A DNA stretch of 64,000 nucleotides from assembly GCA_009903795.1 (NCBI GenBank), contig WYER01000025.1, positions 25,998-89,997 of the forward strand. Reading direction: 5' to 3'. The number at the start of each line of letters is the position of its first letter. The first letter of the stretch is position 1. Shown piece by piece: positions 19,078-27,592 of this stretch. This DNA comes from Nitrososphaerota archaeon. GTDB lineage: Archaea; Thermoproteota; Nitrososphaeria; Conexivisphaerales; UBA164. The position numbers and the translations under genes are program-made. Under the pieces are notes generated by a model that was given only the letters and a program-made list of their open reading frames with translations, did no database searches and was not told the DNA's origin.

Positions 19078-19310
19078 AAACCCTGATTTAGACGTGAACA
19101 ACAGCTAATAGCCTATTACCATTTTCATTATTTTTTTAAGTTAGGGCCATCAGCATACTGAAATTTTTCACTTCAGTTATCGAGGTTTCCATATAACACT
19201 CGTAATCAGTGCCAATGATTTACAGAATAATTTTTATCCAGCTAAATAGGTGCATTTAACTTAAACCCATAACTTTAACATTATGCAAATAATAATATTG
19301 GCTTAATCAA

Positions 19311-20196
19311 TTCTGGAATCTGATAATTTGATGATAAACTGATTCAAATGGTCGCAAAAAGGGTACTATAAACGGTGCCATAACGCTAAAAATTATCCCG
19401 TTTATTGTGGAATTTTTAGCATACTCGGGGCCTAAAGTTTCACTAAAAAGTCCTAAGGTTGTGTCCATTAATGTGGCCCCACCTACAGCTATCAGGTCTT
19501 CTGGATTTTTCCGAGCCTTAAAAAAAGGATGAGAATAAACGATAGCTCTTCTCTGAAAAGTTCACTAGAAAGGCAATTATGCTTGCACCTTGGTTCAAAA
19601 TACTTTGCGACGAGCTGTCCATCAAGTTGGTACAAGCCGAAAACTATGAAAAAGAAATGTTCAACGGTTTGAAAAATAGTATGTATATTATGAGGAAAGA
19701 GGCCAAAAATCCTACCAAAATTGCTGTTGAAACTGAAAACATCACGCCTTTCCATACTTTAAAAAAATGAATTAAGAGCAAGGATGTTTTCTATCTTTAT
19801 TCCTTACAAGAAATATAAACAAAAAAAGCTCAATATCCAGGATTAAATCGGAGGGAACGCTAACTTTTATATAAAAACCGAGAAAATATCCCAGACTCAA
19901 CGAAATAAGGTAAACTAATTCTCTAATGTCTACGTTTTTGCTTTTGATGAAGCGGAATCTCACCTTCCGGAAAAATCCTAATGCTATATGTAAACAGAAC
20001 TGTAACTGAAGTGGCTATTAAAGATAAAAAAGGAATATTAAGAAGGTCTTCATGTAAACCTCTACTGCGTCCCAATAGTAAATCGTTAATTATAAGGATC
20101 ATCACAACTACTTTATTAACTGTTGCGTCAGGCATAAAAGCCTTTAAACGGCCAAGCGCTATAGCTAGCAGGTATACGGCAACAAGATAAAAATAA
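19311..20196 (-). pseudogene. lysO: Decayed lysine exporter (LysO/DUF340 family)
   Basis: Minus-strand pieces in different frames give, in order: YLVAVYLLAIALGRLKAFMP (N-terminal membrane helix), LGRSRGLHEDLLNIPFLSL, YFLGFYIKVSVPSDLILDIE, LYQLDGQLVAKYF, then NPEDLIAVGGATLMDTTLGL and STINGIIFSVMAPFIVPFL. The pattern Y-x-L-x-G-x-L, the GGAT-x-MDTTL block and the final membrane helix are those of LysO-type lysine exporters. At least three frameshifts are needed, so the gene is dead. It is not transposon-derived, unlike most other debris here. Confidence 0.7.
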
Positions 20197-20263
20197 AACT
20201 ACATAATCAATTTCCCATGAAATGATTTTAAAACTTTTATTGATGTAAAGTTAAAAGAATTTT

Positions 20264-21208
20264 ATGCAAAAGGTCTTGGTTTCATTCAGATTCTTTAATG
20301 AATGGATAAAGTTTCTGAAAGATAATGGACTCGAAGTTAAAGCCTGGGACTCTCCTGTTCCTCCTTCAAAGATATGGATAAAAGAAAACATCAGTGATGC
20401 TGACGGCTTGCTCTGCAGTCTTGTGAACAGGATAGATCGCGAAGTCATAGATGCGGCCAAAAAGCTTAAGGTCATAAGTACTTTCAGCGTTGGATATGAT
20501 CACATAGATGTAAATTATGCTAAATCGAAGAAAATTAGGATAGGTTACACCCCCGAGGTCCTTACAGATGCTACAGCTGATCTGATATTTGGGTTGATCC
20601 TTGCTGTTGCCAGGAGAATAGTTGAAGGAGACAGGTTAATAAGATTTGGAAAATGGAACCAGCCTTGGACTCCTGATTTTATGCTTGGAACAGAAGTCAA
20701 CGGTAAAGTTCTTGGGATAGTTGGAATGGGAAGGATAGGTAAAGCGCTCATAAAAAGGGCTAAAGGTTTTGGTATGAAAGTGATTTACAACAGCAGGACA
20801 AAAAAGGATGTTGACGCAGAATTCGTTGACCTTGACTATTTGGCTAAAGAATCAGATTTCGTCGTTCTCGCTGTGGACCTTAACCCAACAACATATCATA
20901 TAGTAAACAAGGATTTTATTGAAAAAATGAAAAGGAGCGCTTTCCTGATAAACGCCTCAAGGGGTAAAGTTATAGATGAGACGGCTTTAACTGAAGCTTT
21001 AAAGTTAGGTAAAATAAGGGGGGCTGCTCTGGATGTTTTTGAAGAAGAACCAATAAGCTCTGACAATCCACTTATAAAGCTGGAAAACGTTGTGCTAACG
21101 CCTCACATTGGAAGCGCGACGTATGAAACAAGGCAGAAGATGGCTGAAGTTTCTGTTAAAAACTTATTAGCAGGAATAAAAGGAGAGCAAATGATCTACG
21201 AGCTTTAA
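20264..21208 (+). CDS. D-2-hydroxyacid dehydrogenase (glyoxylate/hydroxypyruvate reductase type)
   Basis: This 314-residue NAD(P)H-dependent enzyme has the Rossmann motif VLGIVGMGRIGKALIKRAK near residues 150-168 and catalytic Arg in INASRGKVIDETAL. The Glu lies in the LDVFEEEP region and His in LTPHIGSATYETR. Sequence is closest in style to archaeal glyoxylate reductase (GyaR). Phosphoglycerate dehydrogenase is less likely because no ACT or intervening domain follows. It is monocistronic, with transposon debris on both sides. Confidence 0.88.
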   Translation: MQKVLVSFRFFNEWIKFLKDNGLEVKAWDSPVPPSKIWIKENISDADGLLCSLVNRIDREVIDAAKKLKVISTFSVGYDHIDVNYAKSKKIRIGYTPEVLTDATADLIFGLILAVARRIVEGDRLIRFGKWNQPWTPDFMLGTEVNGKVLGIVGMGRIGKALIKRAKGFGMKVIYNSRTKKDVDAEFVDLDYLAKESDFVVLAVDLNPTTYHIVNKDFIEKMKRSAFLINASRGKVIDETALTEALKLGKIRGAALDVFEEEPISSDNPLIKLENVVLTPHIGSATYETRQKMAEVSVKNLLAGIKGEQMIYEL

Positions 21209-21299
21209 TCTTGCAGGGCTAAGAGGCTGAAGATCCTCTTTCGTGAGCTTTAGAGAGCCACTTACAATAAAGATTTTTTCATTTGAACTGCTAAAGGAA

Positions 21300-21835
21300 T
21301 TTATTTGCTTCCAAAACTAAAGAAAAATTCCAAGAACAGGGAGGAAAAAGCAAACGCTGCTCAGGAGAATCTTCCAGGGTTCTACTGCTTCTTTTTACGC
21401 ATTAAACTAGAAAGGAGCATATACAAATTACTGAAGCTCAAAAAGACAAAAAGAGTCACCATATTTATGGTGACTCTTGCAAAAGGTATTTGGTGATCTA
21501 TCAGATCTTATAGGGGAAACTTAAATGCCTTGAAGAGGAAGGCTAGCACTAATGTTAAGAATGTTTGTTAAGACTAATAGCTTATGGCTGTCCTGTGAGT
21601 TAAAAATGAACACGTCTAAAAAAGAGCTCACTTGCACTTGTTGCAACTCTACGTTAGACAAAAGCATAGCTTCAGTTTAGTTATTCTAAAGGATAGGCTT
21701 TCACATGAAATTTAGGGAATACGCCTTTGCATGAAAACGCCTCTGCGATGTTGGAATACTTTGCAAAGAATTTCTCACGTAAGCTTAAGCTTATCGATGA
21801 ACTGTTAAACGCAATTAATCTTAGGCCTGTTCGCA
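21300..21835 (+). pseudogene. TnpB relic, C-terminal part (second family)
   Basis: Blocks shared with 57505-57847 and 12600-12875 are visible: TGAGGAGGAAGGCTAGCAC-like sequence near 21533, a cysteine-coding block at 21630-21645 (CTTGCACTTGTTGC), AAAGGATAGGCTTTC, GCCTCTGCGATGTTGGAATA near 21741 and GCTTATCGATGAACTG near 21788. The translated tail HENASAMLEYFAK parallels DEDASAMVEYFSS in the better copy. Many stops are present. The coordinates of the left side are uncertain. Confidence 0.45.
21451..21478 (+). repeat. Perfect 12-bp hairpin
   Basis: AAGAGTCACCAT (21451-21462) and ATGGTGACTCTT (21467-21478) form a perfect stem around the loop ATTT. It has no following T-run, so it is not an obvious terminator. 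It lies inside TnpB debris and may be a transposon-end hairpin. Confidence 0.6.
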
Positions 21836-21843
21836 AGAGTTTA

Positions 21844-23046
21844 TCATTCCAACATAGTATATTTTATTTCGCCAATCTTTGTTGTCCTTATAAAAGTTCC
21901 ATGTTTCAGCACTATACCTCTTAAAGAAGCATAAATAGCAAATGGCACAAAAACGAAGTACAGTATTTCAGAAAAAAGAGCATAAATGTAATTCAAACCA
22001 ATCTTTGATGCAGAGGATGTCATCGTTACAATGCCCGAAAACATTATGAAAGCCGTAAAAAATAATATTATCGGCCTTAATTGTGGCTGATTAAAGTAAA
22101 TATATCCTCCTGAGATCATCGATATTATGAGAGCAAAAGTTATGAAAGGCGTAAGCCCCGTCATTACTAGATCGACTTTATTCGCGAAAGGCAGGTTGCT
22201 CTGCATTATTTCATTAATATTTTTTAAAGTTGATCTTATCATTCCTTCATTCCACCTCACGTATTGATTTATAGAATCTTTGAGGTTAAATGGAACCTCA
22301 CACTTTACAGCTATGTCAGGAGCATAAGCTATCTTGTGACCGTCTTTGGCGAGCCTTAGGGTCAATTCCCAGTCCTCTCCTATATCTTCATTTAACCTAT
22401 ATTCTTTTAGAAGAGCTGTTTTTATGATAAAATTGCTGCCGGTTAAAGTAACGGGCAAACCTATATAAAATTTTGAAGGCTGTTCTATCAGCTGATAGTA
22501 GCTCTGAATTATTGAGTTCGCCTTTGCTATTTTGTTATATTCTGAATTGATCACGGGGAGCTGAACGCCCTGTACAGCATCGTATCCTTCCTGAATCCTT
22601 TCAACAAGCCTTGTAAGCAGATCAACGGGGGCTATGCTGTCAGCATCTAACAGCACAGTATACTCAGAAGAGGGATCTGCATAGTTCAACGCATTATTTA
22701 CTGCACCGGCTTTCCATCCTTTTCTGTTGTCCCTGTGAACAACCTTCAACCTGTGGTCTTTAAATTTTGAAATCTTTTCACGCGTGCCATCTGTTGAATC
22801 ATCGGCAACTATAACTTCGAAATTTGGATAATCAAAGGATAGAACATTTTTTAAAACCCTTTCAATTGTATTTTCCTCGTTATAAGTTGGAATTATTACG
22901 GTAACCTTTGGGGCCTTAACAGGCTTCAGGCCCTTAAACCTGTATTTTTTTAAAAACTGAATTATAGAAAAAGCATATGGTCTGATCGTGAAATACAATA
23001 TAAAAGCTGTCGAAACAGCGTATAAAACAATGGCTGTTAAATTCAT
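21844..23046 (-). CDS. Membrane glycosyltransferase, family 2
   Basis: The 400-residue protein has an N-terminal membrane helix (about 1-25), a GT2 catalytic domain (VTVIIPTYNEENTIERVLKN, EVIVADDSTDG, YTVLLDADSIAP as the DxD motif, and QYVRWNEG as the Q/R-x-x-RW motif) and three C-terminal membrane helices. This layout is that of processive or lipid-linked glycosyltransferases (for example cellulose synthase or dolichol-linked types). I take ATG 23046 rather than the longer frame from 23103, whose first codons lie in a TnpB-derived element. A TATA box at 23067-23077 fits 23046. Confidence 0.88.
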   Translation of the reverse strand: MNLTAIVLYAVSTAFILYFTIRPYAFSIIQFLKKYRFKGLKPVKAPKVTVIIPTYNEENTIERVLKNVLSFDYPNFEVIVADDSTDGTREKISKFKDHRLKVVHRDNRKGWKAGAVNNALNYADPSSEYTVLLDADSIAPVDLLTRLVERIQEGYDAVQGVQLPVINSEYNKIAKANSIIQSYYQLIEQPSKFYIGLPVTLTGSNFIIKTALLKEYRLNEDIGEDWELTLRLAKDGHKIAYAPDIAVKCEVPFNLKDSINQYVRWNEGMIRSTLKNINEIMQSNLPFANKVDLVMTGLTPFITFALIISMISGGYIYFNQPQLRPIILFFTAFIMFSGIVTMTSSASKIGLNYIYALFSEILYFVFVPFAIYASLRGIVLKHGTFIRTTKIGEIKYTMLE

Positions 23047-23066
23047 ACTATCAGTATTACTAAAAT

Positions 23067-23077
23067 AATATATATAC
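23067..23077 (-). promoter_or_regulatory. TATA box of the glycosyltransferase gene
   Basis: The minus-strand sequence TGTATATATAT is centred 26 nt upstream of ATG 23046. It lies only 9 bp from the right end of a miniature TnpB element, so the element now forms everything upstream of the core promoter. Confidence 0.6.
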
Positions 23078-23085
23078 ATTTGACT

Positions 23086-23377
23086 CTGACATCCTCCCCG
23101 CATTAAAGGCGATTGTTACTTCAAGGCGGATCATGGGTTCGTGGTTTACCGCAATCATTTTCATGACTTCATAGCTAGTGGTTATCCACCCCGCTGCGTT
23201 CGTCCAGCGATAGACCACGGGCTGTGCCTTCAGCCACTTACCCTATCCTCATTGGACTCCAGAATATGTAGAGCCTTCTTGAAGTATTCCTTACGGGACA
23301 CGCTTTAATACGCTTTACAATGTTTTAGTAATTTAAATTTTACCCCCAATAGAAGAGGCGAGGCTTTCTTTCGTTTT
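23086..23377 (-). mobile_element. Miniature TnpB-derived element, 3'-retaining type (copy 1)
   Basis: About 292 bp. The left end is at 23377 after TTAT (AAAACGAAAGAAAGCCTCGC, then CTCTTCTATTGGGGG), and the right end reads GCGGGGAGGATGTCAG at 23086. The interior is the last third of the tnpB C-terminus and the guide-RNA region of the parent at 13032-13936. It carries GAGGATAGGG where the parent has GAGGATAAGGG, a one-base loss that breaks the tnpB frame and is shared with the copies at 34622 and 47712. Confidence 0.8.
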
Positions 23378-23416
23378 ATAAAAAGCTCAAAAATTTGCAA
23401 AATCTATACCTTTAAT

Positions 23417-23461
23417 AAAGCGAATGAGAAACCTCGCCATTTATGGCGGGGAGGAGGTCAG
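23417..23461 (+). mobile_element. Short solo-end hairpin element (copy S1)
   Basis: About 45 bp: AAAGCGAATGAGAAACCTCG, then the hairpin CCTCGCCATTTATGGCGGGG and the terminal GAGGAGGTCAG. The right-end block matches the longer elements. The left flank reads TAAT. It lies 40 bp from copy 1 in the opposite orientation. Confidence 0.65.
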
Positions 23462-24146
23462 ATTAAATATCATGCGGCTCATTGTGAGCTATGGGGTCAT
23501 CATGTTTCAGACATCCCCAGAGATATTCATAGCCGCAATTTATTTTTGACATATTTTTGAATTTAAACTTTCTCATAAACAGGGTTTTGTCTATAAATTT
23601 CAAAATTTAATCGTTAAATAAGCTAATGCAATGCCTTTCCGTGATGCTTGTTTGCATTGCAGCAGATTAATTGTTGCAATGCTGCGCTTTTTATTTGCCT
23701 TTTTATGAGCCATGGCGTTAGCTAGCAACCATCTTTGTCTTTTATTAATATTATATGGTATACAGGATATTGCATTCCAAACTGCTGCTTACATACAGCT
23801 TCTAAAACCTTATTATAAAATATCTTGACCTTATATGAAAGATCAAGAACGTCCATATTAAGCAAAAGCATAACAATTTTCTGAATTCATCATACTTCTT
23901 CCAGCCCCTTGGCATTGACTTACCATGGCTTTTGCTCAACATAATCAGCCTCAACTTAAATAGGGCTAGCTAACATTAAGAAGATAGCATATAGCATTGT
24001 TTTAGCGGAGATTTGTATGTGAAAATTTATGATCAAAACCAAATAAATAATGTTTTCAACATAAAATTAAGAAAAATTACAATAAAGAACAAACTAATTT
24101 AAAATTTTTATAACAATATAATTTAAATAAATCAAAAAATATATCT
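23462..24146. other. Gene-poor stretch upstream of fixC
   Basis: No intact gene is visible. An inverted repeat GCATTGCA (23654-23661) and TGCAATGC (23675-23682) sits in the middle. Minus-strand fragments such as MDVLDLSYKVKIFYNKVLEA (around 23780-23850) look protein-like but were not recognised. The last 100 bp are extremely AT-rich and contain the fixC promoter. Confidence 0.4.
24119..24128 (+). promoter_or_regulatory. TATA box of the fix operon
   Basis: The sequence TAATTTAAAT-type AT box is centred about 24 nt before ATG 24147. Other AT boxes nearby are possible because the region is nearly all A and T. Confidence 0.4.
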
Positions 24147-25445
24147 ATGGAAGAGATGAATATACTAGATCAAAAATTTGACGTAGCTGTAGTTGGAGCT
24201 GGTCCTGCAGGTTTAGCTGCTGCATACTATCTTGCCAAAAAGGGTTTCAAAACTGTTGTTCTAGAAAGAGGTAGAGAAATCGGATCCAAGAGCATTTATG
24301 GGGGCAGAATATACGCTGCGCCTCTTAAAGAGATTTACCCGAACTTTAACTCAATGCCTGTGCACAGATGGGTTAAAAAAGAAAGGATAAGCATAATGCC
24401 TGATTATGAAAGCATGATATCCATAGATTACCAGGGGAAAGATGCAATAAGCTTTACCGCTTATTTAACTGAAGTTGTAAAATGGATGGGTATACAGGCA
24501 GAAACAGCAGGCGCTACAATAATAACAGACGTCCCGGTCACGAATTTCTACAGAGAAAACAATAAAGTTGCTGGTGTTGTTTCAGGTGAAGACGTGTTAA
24601 GGTCAGACGTAGTTGTTGATGCTGAGGGAGTAAACAGACTTGTCCTCGAAGCATCCGGCATAGTAAAACCGTTAAAGCCAGAGCTTGTTGCTCTTGGAGT
24701 AAAAGAAGTTCTAAAAGGAGATAGCAAGCAGATAGAAGATGCCTTCGGCCTTTCTCAGGACGAAGGGCTAGCCTGGGTTTTTCTCGGCGCAGCTACCGCA
24801 AACGTTCCGGGAGGGGCATTCCTTTACACGAACCGCGATTCTGTTAGCCTAGGTGTTGTTGTCCTTTTGGATAAAGCAATAGTGAACTTAAAGGATCATA
24901 TAAGTCAACTTGTTGAATCTCTAAGAACGGCACCTGCTCTAAAAAATTATCTTAAGAATCTAAGGATTTCAGAATATTCCGCTCATCTGATACCTGAGGA
25001 CGTATGGTCTCTACGTCCTGAACGTCTTGTTTACGATGGACTATTGATAACAGGGGATGCCGCCGGTCTTCTTTTAAACGCAGGTTATACATACAGAGGT
25101 GTAGACTTCGCAGCGTACTCCGGTTACCTTGCGGGAAAGGCGATCGAAAGTGCGCACGCGCAGGGCGATTACGGTGCAGGCGCGCTTTCTTCTTATGAGA
25201 AAATGCTAAAGGATAGCATAGTGATAAAGGAACTGAATAGGTTTAGAAAAGTTCACGAAATTATGAAAAACAATTTGCTATTTGAGAAATATCCTAAAAT
25301 CATGAGCGGTGTGATGAAGAGGATGTTCGAAAATTCTGATGGGCCTTCTAAAGCATGGGATGCGATAAATGAATCTTGCAAAGAAAATCAGTACTCAATG
25401 TTAAAACTTTTGATTAACGGTTACAAGATAGTGAGGGCGCTTTGA
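24147..25445 (+). CDS. fixC: FixC, electron-transfer flavoprotein-quinone oxidoreductase-like flavoprotein
   Basis: The 432-residue FAD protein starts with VAVVGAGPAGLAAAYYLAKK and has the second FAD region GLLITGDAAGLLLNAGYTYRG-like sequence near residues 295-315. It accepts electrons from FixAB and passes them through FixX to quinone or another acceptor. It is the first gene of fixC-fixX-fixA-fixB-tyrA. The fixX start overlaps its stop by 4 nt. Confidence 0.92.
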   Translation: MEEMNILDQKFDVAVVGAGPAGLAAAYYLAKKGFKTVVLERGREIGSKSIYGGRIYAAPLKEIYPNFNSMPVHRWVKKERISIMPDYESMISIDYQGKDAISFTAYLTEVVKWMGIQAETAGATIITDVPVTNFYRENNKVAGVVSGEDVLRSDVVVDAEGVNRLVLEASGIVKPLKPELVALGVKEVLKGDSKQIEDAFGLSQDEGLAWVFLGAATANVPGGAFLYTNRDSVSLGVVVLLDKAIVNLKDHISQLVESLRTAPALKNYLKNLRISEYSAHLIPEDVWSLRPERLVYDGLLITGDAAGLLLNAGYTYRGVDFAAYSGYLAGKAIESAHAQGDYGAGALSSYEKMLKDSIVIKELNRFRKVHEIMKNNLLFEKYPKIMSGVMKRMFENSDGPSKAWDAINESCKENQYSMLKLLINGYKIVRAL

Positions 25446-25732
25446 GCTCGCCAGAAAGAAAATTAAGGTTAACAGACATAATCAACGTGAACATATGGGA
25501 CGTGGACTCAAAACCTCACATAATTGTAAATTATGAAAAATGTAAGAACTGCCCAACAAAGGCATGCGTAAGGCTTTGCCCAACAGGTTGTTATACAGAA
25601 ACTGAAAACGGCATACTCTTTAGCTATGAAGGCTGCGTAGAATGCGGTACTTGTAGAGTTGTATGTCCTATGGAAGCCATAACGTGGACATACCCCAAGA
25701 GTGGAAAAGGTATATTTTATCGTTTCAGCTAG
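25442..25732 (+). CDS. fixX: FixX, ferredoxin-like partner of FixC
   Basis: This 96-residue protein has two cysteine clusters: CKNCPTKACVRLCP and CVECGTCRVVCP, consistent with iron-sulfur binding and the FixX/ETF-QO C-terminal ferredoxin domain. Start is TTG at 25442, overlapping the fixC stop. It mediates electron flow between FixC and its acceptor. It has no signal peptide. Confidence 0.92.
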   Translation: MSSPERKLRLTDIINVNIWDVDSKPHIIVNYEKCKNCPTKACVRLCPTGCYTETENGILFSYEGCVECGTCRVVCPMEAITWTYPKSGKGIFYRFS

Positions 25733-25737
25733 GTGAT
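25731..25737 (+). promoter_or_regulatory. Shine-Dalgarno site deciding the fixA start
   Basis: AGGTGAT is complementary to the archaeal 16S 3' tail and lies 4 nt before ATG 25742. It argues against the in-frame GTG at 25733, which is part of the site itself. Confidence 0.65.
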
Positions 25738-25741
25738 AAAC

Positions 25742-26542
25742 ATGGGATTAGATATAATTTTGTTGTTCAAGTACGTACCAAATACAACCACCGTTAACGT
25801 TGACCCTAATACAGGTACGCTTATTAGAGAGGGTGTTCCAAGCGTTGTTAATCCTCATGATTTGGTTGCAGCTGAATTCGCTCTAAAACTAAAAGAAAAG
25901 TATGGAGGTAAAATAATGGCCATGATAATGGCTCCTCCTTCAGCAACCAAGGGAATAGAATATCTAGTTGGAATGGGAATTGACGAAGGCATACTTCTGA
26001 CTGATAGAGTATATGGTGGAGCTGACACTCTTGCAACATCGTATGTATTATCACAAGCGATAAAAAAGGTTGTAAGTCATTATGATCTTATAGTTGCTGG
26101 GCAGGAAACTCTAGATTCTTCTACAGCGCACATAGGGGCGCAGGTTTCTTCATGGCTAGGTATACCGTATGTTTATTATGTCACAGAAGCTGAAATTCAG
26201 GATGGGCACATGATAGTTACAAGGCAGCTCGAGACATACATCGAAAAATACAAGGTAAAGCTTCCGGCTCTAATATCTGTGCTCATGCATTCTTTACAGC
26301 CTCGTGACGTTACTTTAAAAAACAAGATAAAGGCTGTAAAAGAAAAACCAATAAAGGTTTATACAAATAACGAGCTTCAGCTTAACCCGCTTTGTACTGG
26401 ATTAAAAGGATCACCTACGATAGTGGCAAAAACAGAGTTCATAGGCAAAATACCAAGAAAGATGCAAATAATGCAGGGCAAACCTCCTGAAGAGATGGTT
26501 TCTTGGTTGATTTCAAAGTTAAAAGAGGAGAAGGTGATATAG
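25742..26542 (+). CDS. fixA: FixA, electron transfer flavoprotein beta subunit
   Basis: The 266-residue protein (from ATG 25742, MGLDIILLFKYVPNTTTVNV) belongs to the ETF beta family. It has the conserved early segment VNPHDLVAAEFALKLKEKYG, the ATP-grasp-like AMP/FAD binding region DLIVAGQETLDSSTAHIGAQ and LPALISVLMHSLQPR. It forms a heterodimer with FixB. Whether the complex bifurcates electrons (NADH to ferredoxin plus quinone) is not decidable here, but the presence of FixCX makes it plausible. Confidence 0.93.
   Translation: MGLDIILLFKYVPNTTTVNVDPNTGTLIREGVPSVVNPHDLVAAEFALKLKEKYGGKIMAMIMAPPSATKGIEYLVGMGIDEGILLTDRVYGGADTLATSYVLSQAIKKVVSHYDLIVAGQETLDSSTAHIGAQVSSWLGIPYVYYVTEAEIQDGHMIVTRQLETYIEKYKVKLPALISVLMHSLQPRDVTLKNKIKAVKEKPIKVYTNNELQLNPLCTGLKGSPTIVAKTEFIGKIPRKMQIMQGKPPEEMVSWLISKLKEEKVI
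26532..26538 (+). promoter_or_regulatory. Shine-Dalgarno site for fixB
   Basis: AGGTGAT lies 4 nt before ATG 26543, inside the last codons of fixA. It is the same heptamer and spacing as at fixA, showing that internal genes of this operon use ribosome sites although first genes look leaderless. Confidence 0.65.
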
Positions 26543-27592
26543 ATGAGTACTCCTTCTATATGTCCGGAGTGGAACCCTGTAAACCCAGCTGAGCATAAAA
26601 ATGTCTGGATTTACATCGAAACCGATAAGGGACAGATACTTGAGCCAAGCCTTCAGATACTTGGCAAAGGAAGAGAAGTAGCAGATAAGCTGGGAAGCAA
26701 GCTCGTAGCTGTAATTATAGGCTATAAGATCGAAGGATTAATCGAAGATCTTGGCAAGTACGGAGCAGACCAAGTAATTTATGTAGACGATGAAAAGCTT
26801 AGCACATATTATGCGCCTCTTTACGGCGACGTTCTTGCTCACCTTGCCAAAAAATACAAACCTGAAGCTTTTCTTGTAGCTGGGACGATGAGAGGAAGGG
26901 AGCTTGCCCCGTACATAGCAAACCACCTTAGGACAGGGATAACAGCTGACCTTACGATGATAGAAGTAGACGAAAAAAATAAAGAAGTAATCCTCGTTAG
27001 GCCTCCTTTTGGAGCGTGGCAGCTCGCTCATATAAGGACAATGAGAAGAAGGCCAGTTATGGGCAGCGTAAGGCCTAATGTTTTTCCAACTCCAAAGAAA
27101 GACGAAAACAGAAAGCTTGAATCAATAATTAAAGAAGAACTGCCTGAGGTTCATGAGATAGGATTAGAGCTTATAAGTAGGGTAGAAATACAGAAATCGG
27201 AAGAGATGCCTATTGAAAAGGCAGAAATAATTGTTTCAGGCGGAAGAGGGCTTGGCAGCAAAGAGGGTTTTGAGCTTATAAAAGAACTAGCAAGCGTTCT
27301 TGGCGGAACGTATGCTGGAAGCAGAAAAGCTGTAGACCTTGGATGGATACCCCATGAAAGACAAGTTGGACAGACCGGAAAAACAGTAAAGCCTAACCTT
27401 TACGTAGCCATTGGGATAAGTGGAGCAGCGCAACATGTTTTCGGAATAAGAGAAGCAAAAATAGTTGTTGCTATAAACTCTGATCAGTACGCCCCTATAT
27501 TTGAAAACTGTGATTACGGCATAGTGGGAGATTACAAAAAAATTGTACCAGAGTTAATAAAGCAGTTAAAGGAATTAAAAACAAAATCATGA
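26543..27592 (+). CDS. fixB: FixB, electron transfer flavoprotein alpha subunit
   Basis: The 349-residue protein has an N-terminal ETF domain (WIYIETDKGQILEPSLQILG) and a C-terminal FAD-binding domain with AEIIVSGGRGLGSKEGFELI, VGASRKAVD-like GSRKAVDLGWIP and RQVGQTGKTVKPNLYVAIGI, then ISGAAQHVFGIR and VAINSDQYAPIFENCDYGIV. These are the canonical FAD contacts of ETF alpha. It overlaps tyrA by 4 nt. Confidence 0.95.
   Translation: MSTPSICPEWNPVNPAEHKNVWIYIETDKGQILEPSLQILGKGREVADKLGSKLVAVIIGYKIEGLIEDLGKYGADQVIYVDDEKLSTYYAPLYGDVLAHLAKKYKPEAFLVAGTMRGRELAPYIANHLRTGITADLTMIEVDEKNKEVILVRPPFGAWQLAHIRTMRRRPVMGSVRPNVFPTPKKDENRKLESIIKEELPEVHEIGLELISRVEIQKSEEMPIEKAEIIVSGGRGLGSKEGFELIKELASVLGGTYAGSRKAVDLGWIPHERQVGQTGKTVKPNLYVAIGISGAAQHVFGIREAKIVVAINSDQYAPIFENCDYGIVGDYKKIVPELIKQLKELKTKS

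Larger units (their letters stand above)
18716..19310. other. Gene-poor stretch downstream of the sulfatase-fold gene
   Basis: No intact gene is visible on either strand. The stretch holds one decayed coding fragment (18901-19074, plus strand) ending in a strong hairpin (19023-19077), then about 230 bp of AT-rich sequence with no recognised feature before the lysO relic. Confidence 0.5.

Noticed and set aside
19492..19755. Minus-strand frame of 87 residues with hydrophobic stretches
   Set aside because: It is a piece of the frameshifted lysO relic, continuing into GGATLMDTTL only after changing frame.
23087..23103. Upstream extension of the glycosyltransferase to ATG 23103
   Set aside because: The added codons lie in the transposon end and upstream of the TATA box; a transcript from that box would not contain them.
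23640..23700. Repeated GCATTGCA/TGCAATGC motifs as a possible CRISPR array
   Set aside because: Only one inverted pair, with no regular spacing and no repeat-spacer units; no cas gene is in the window.
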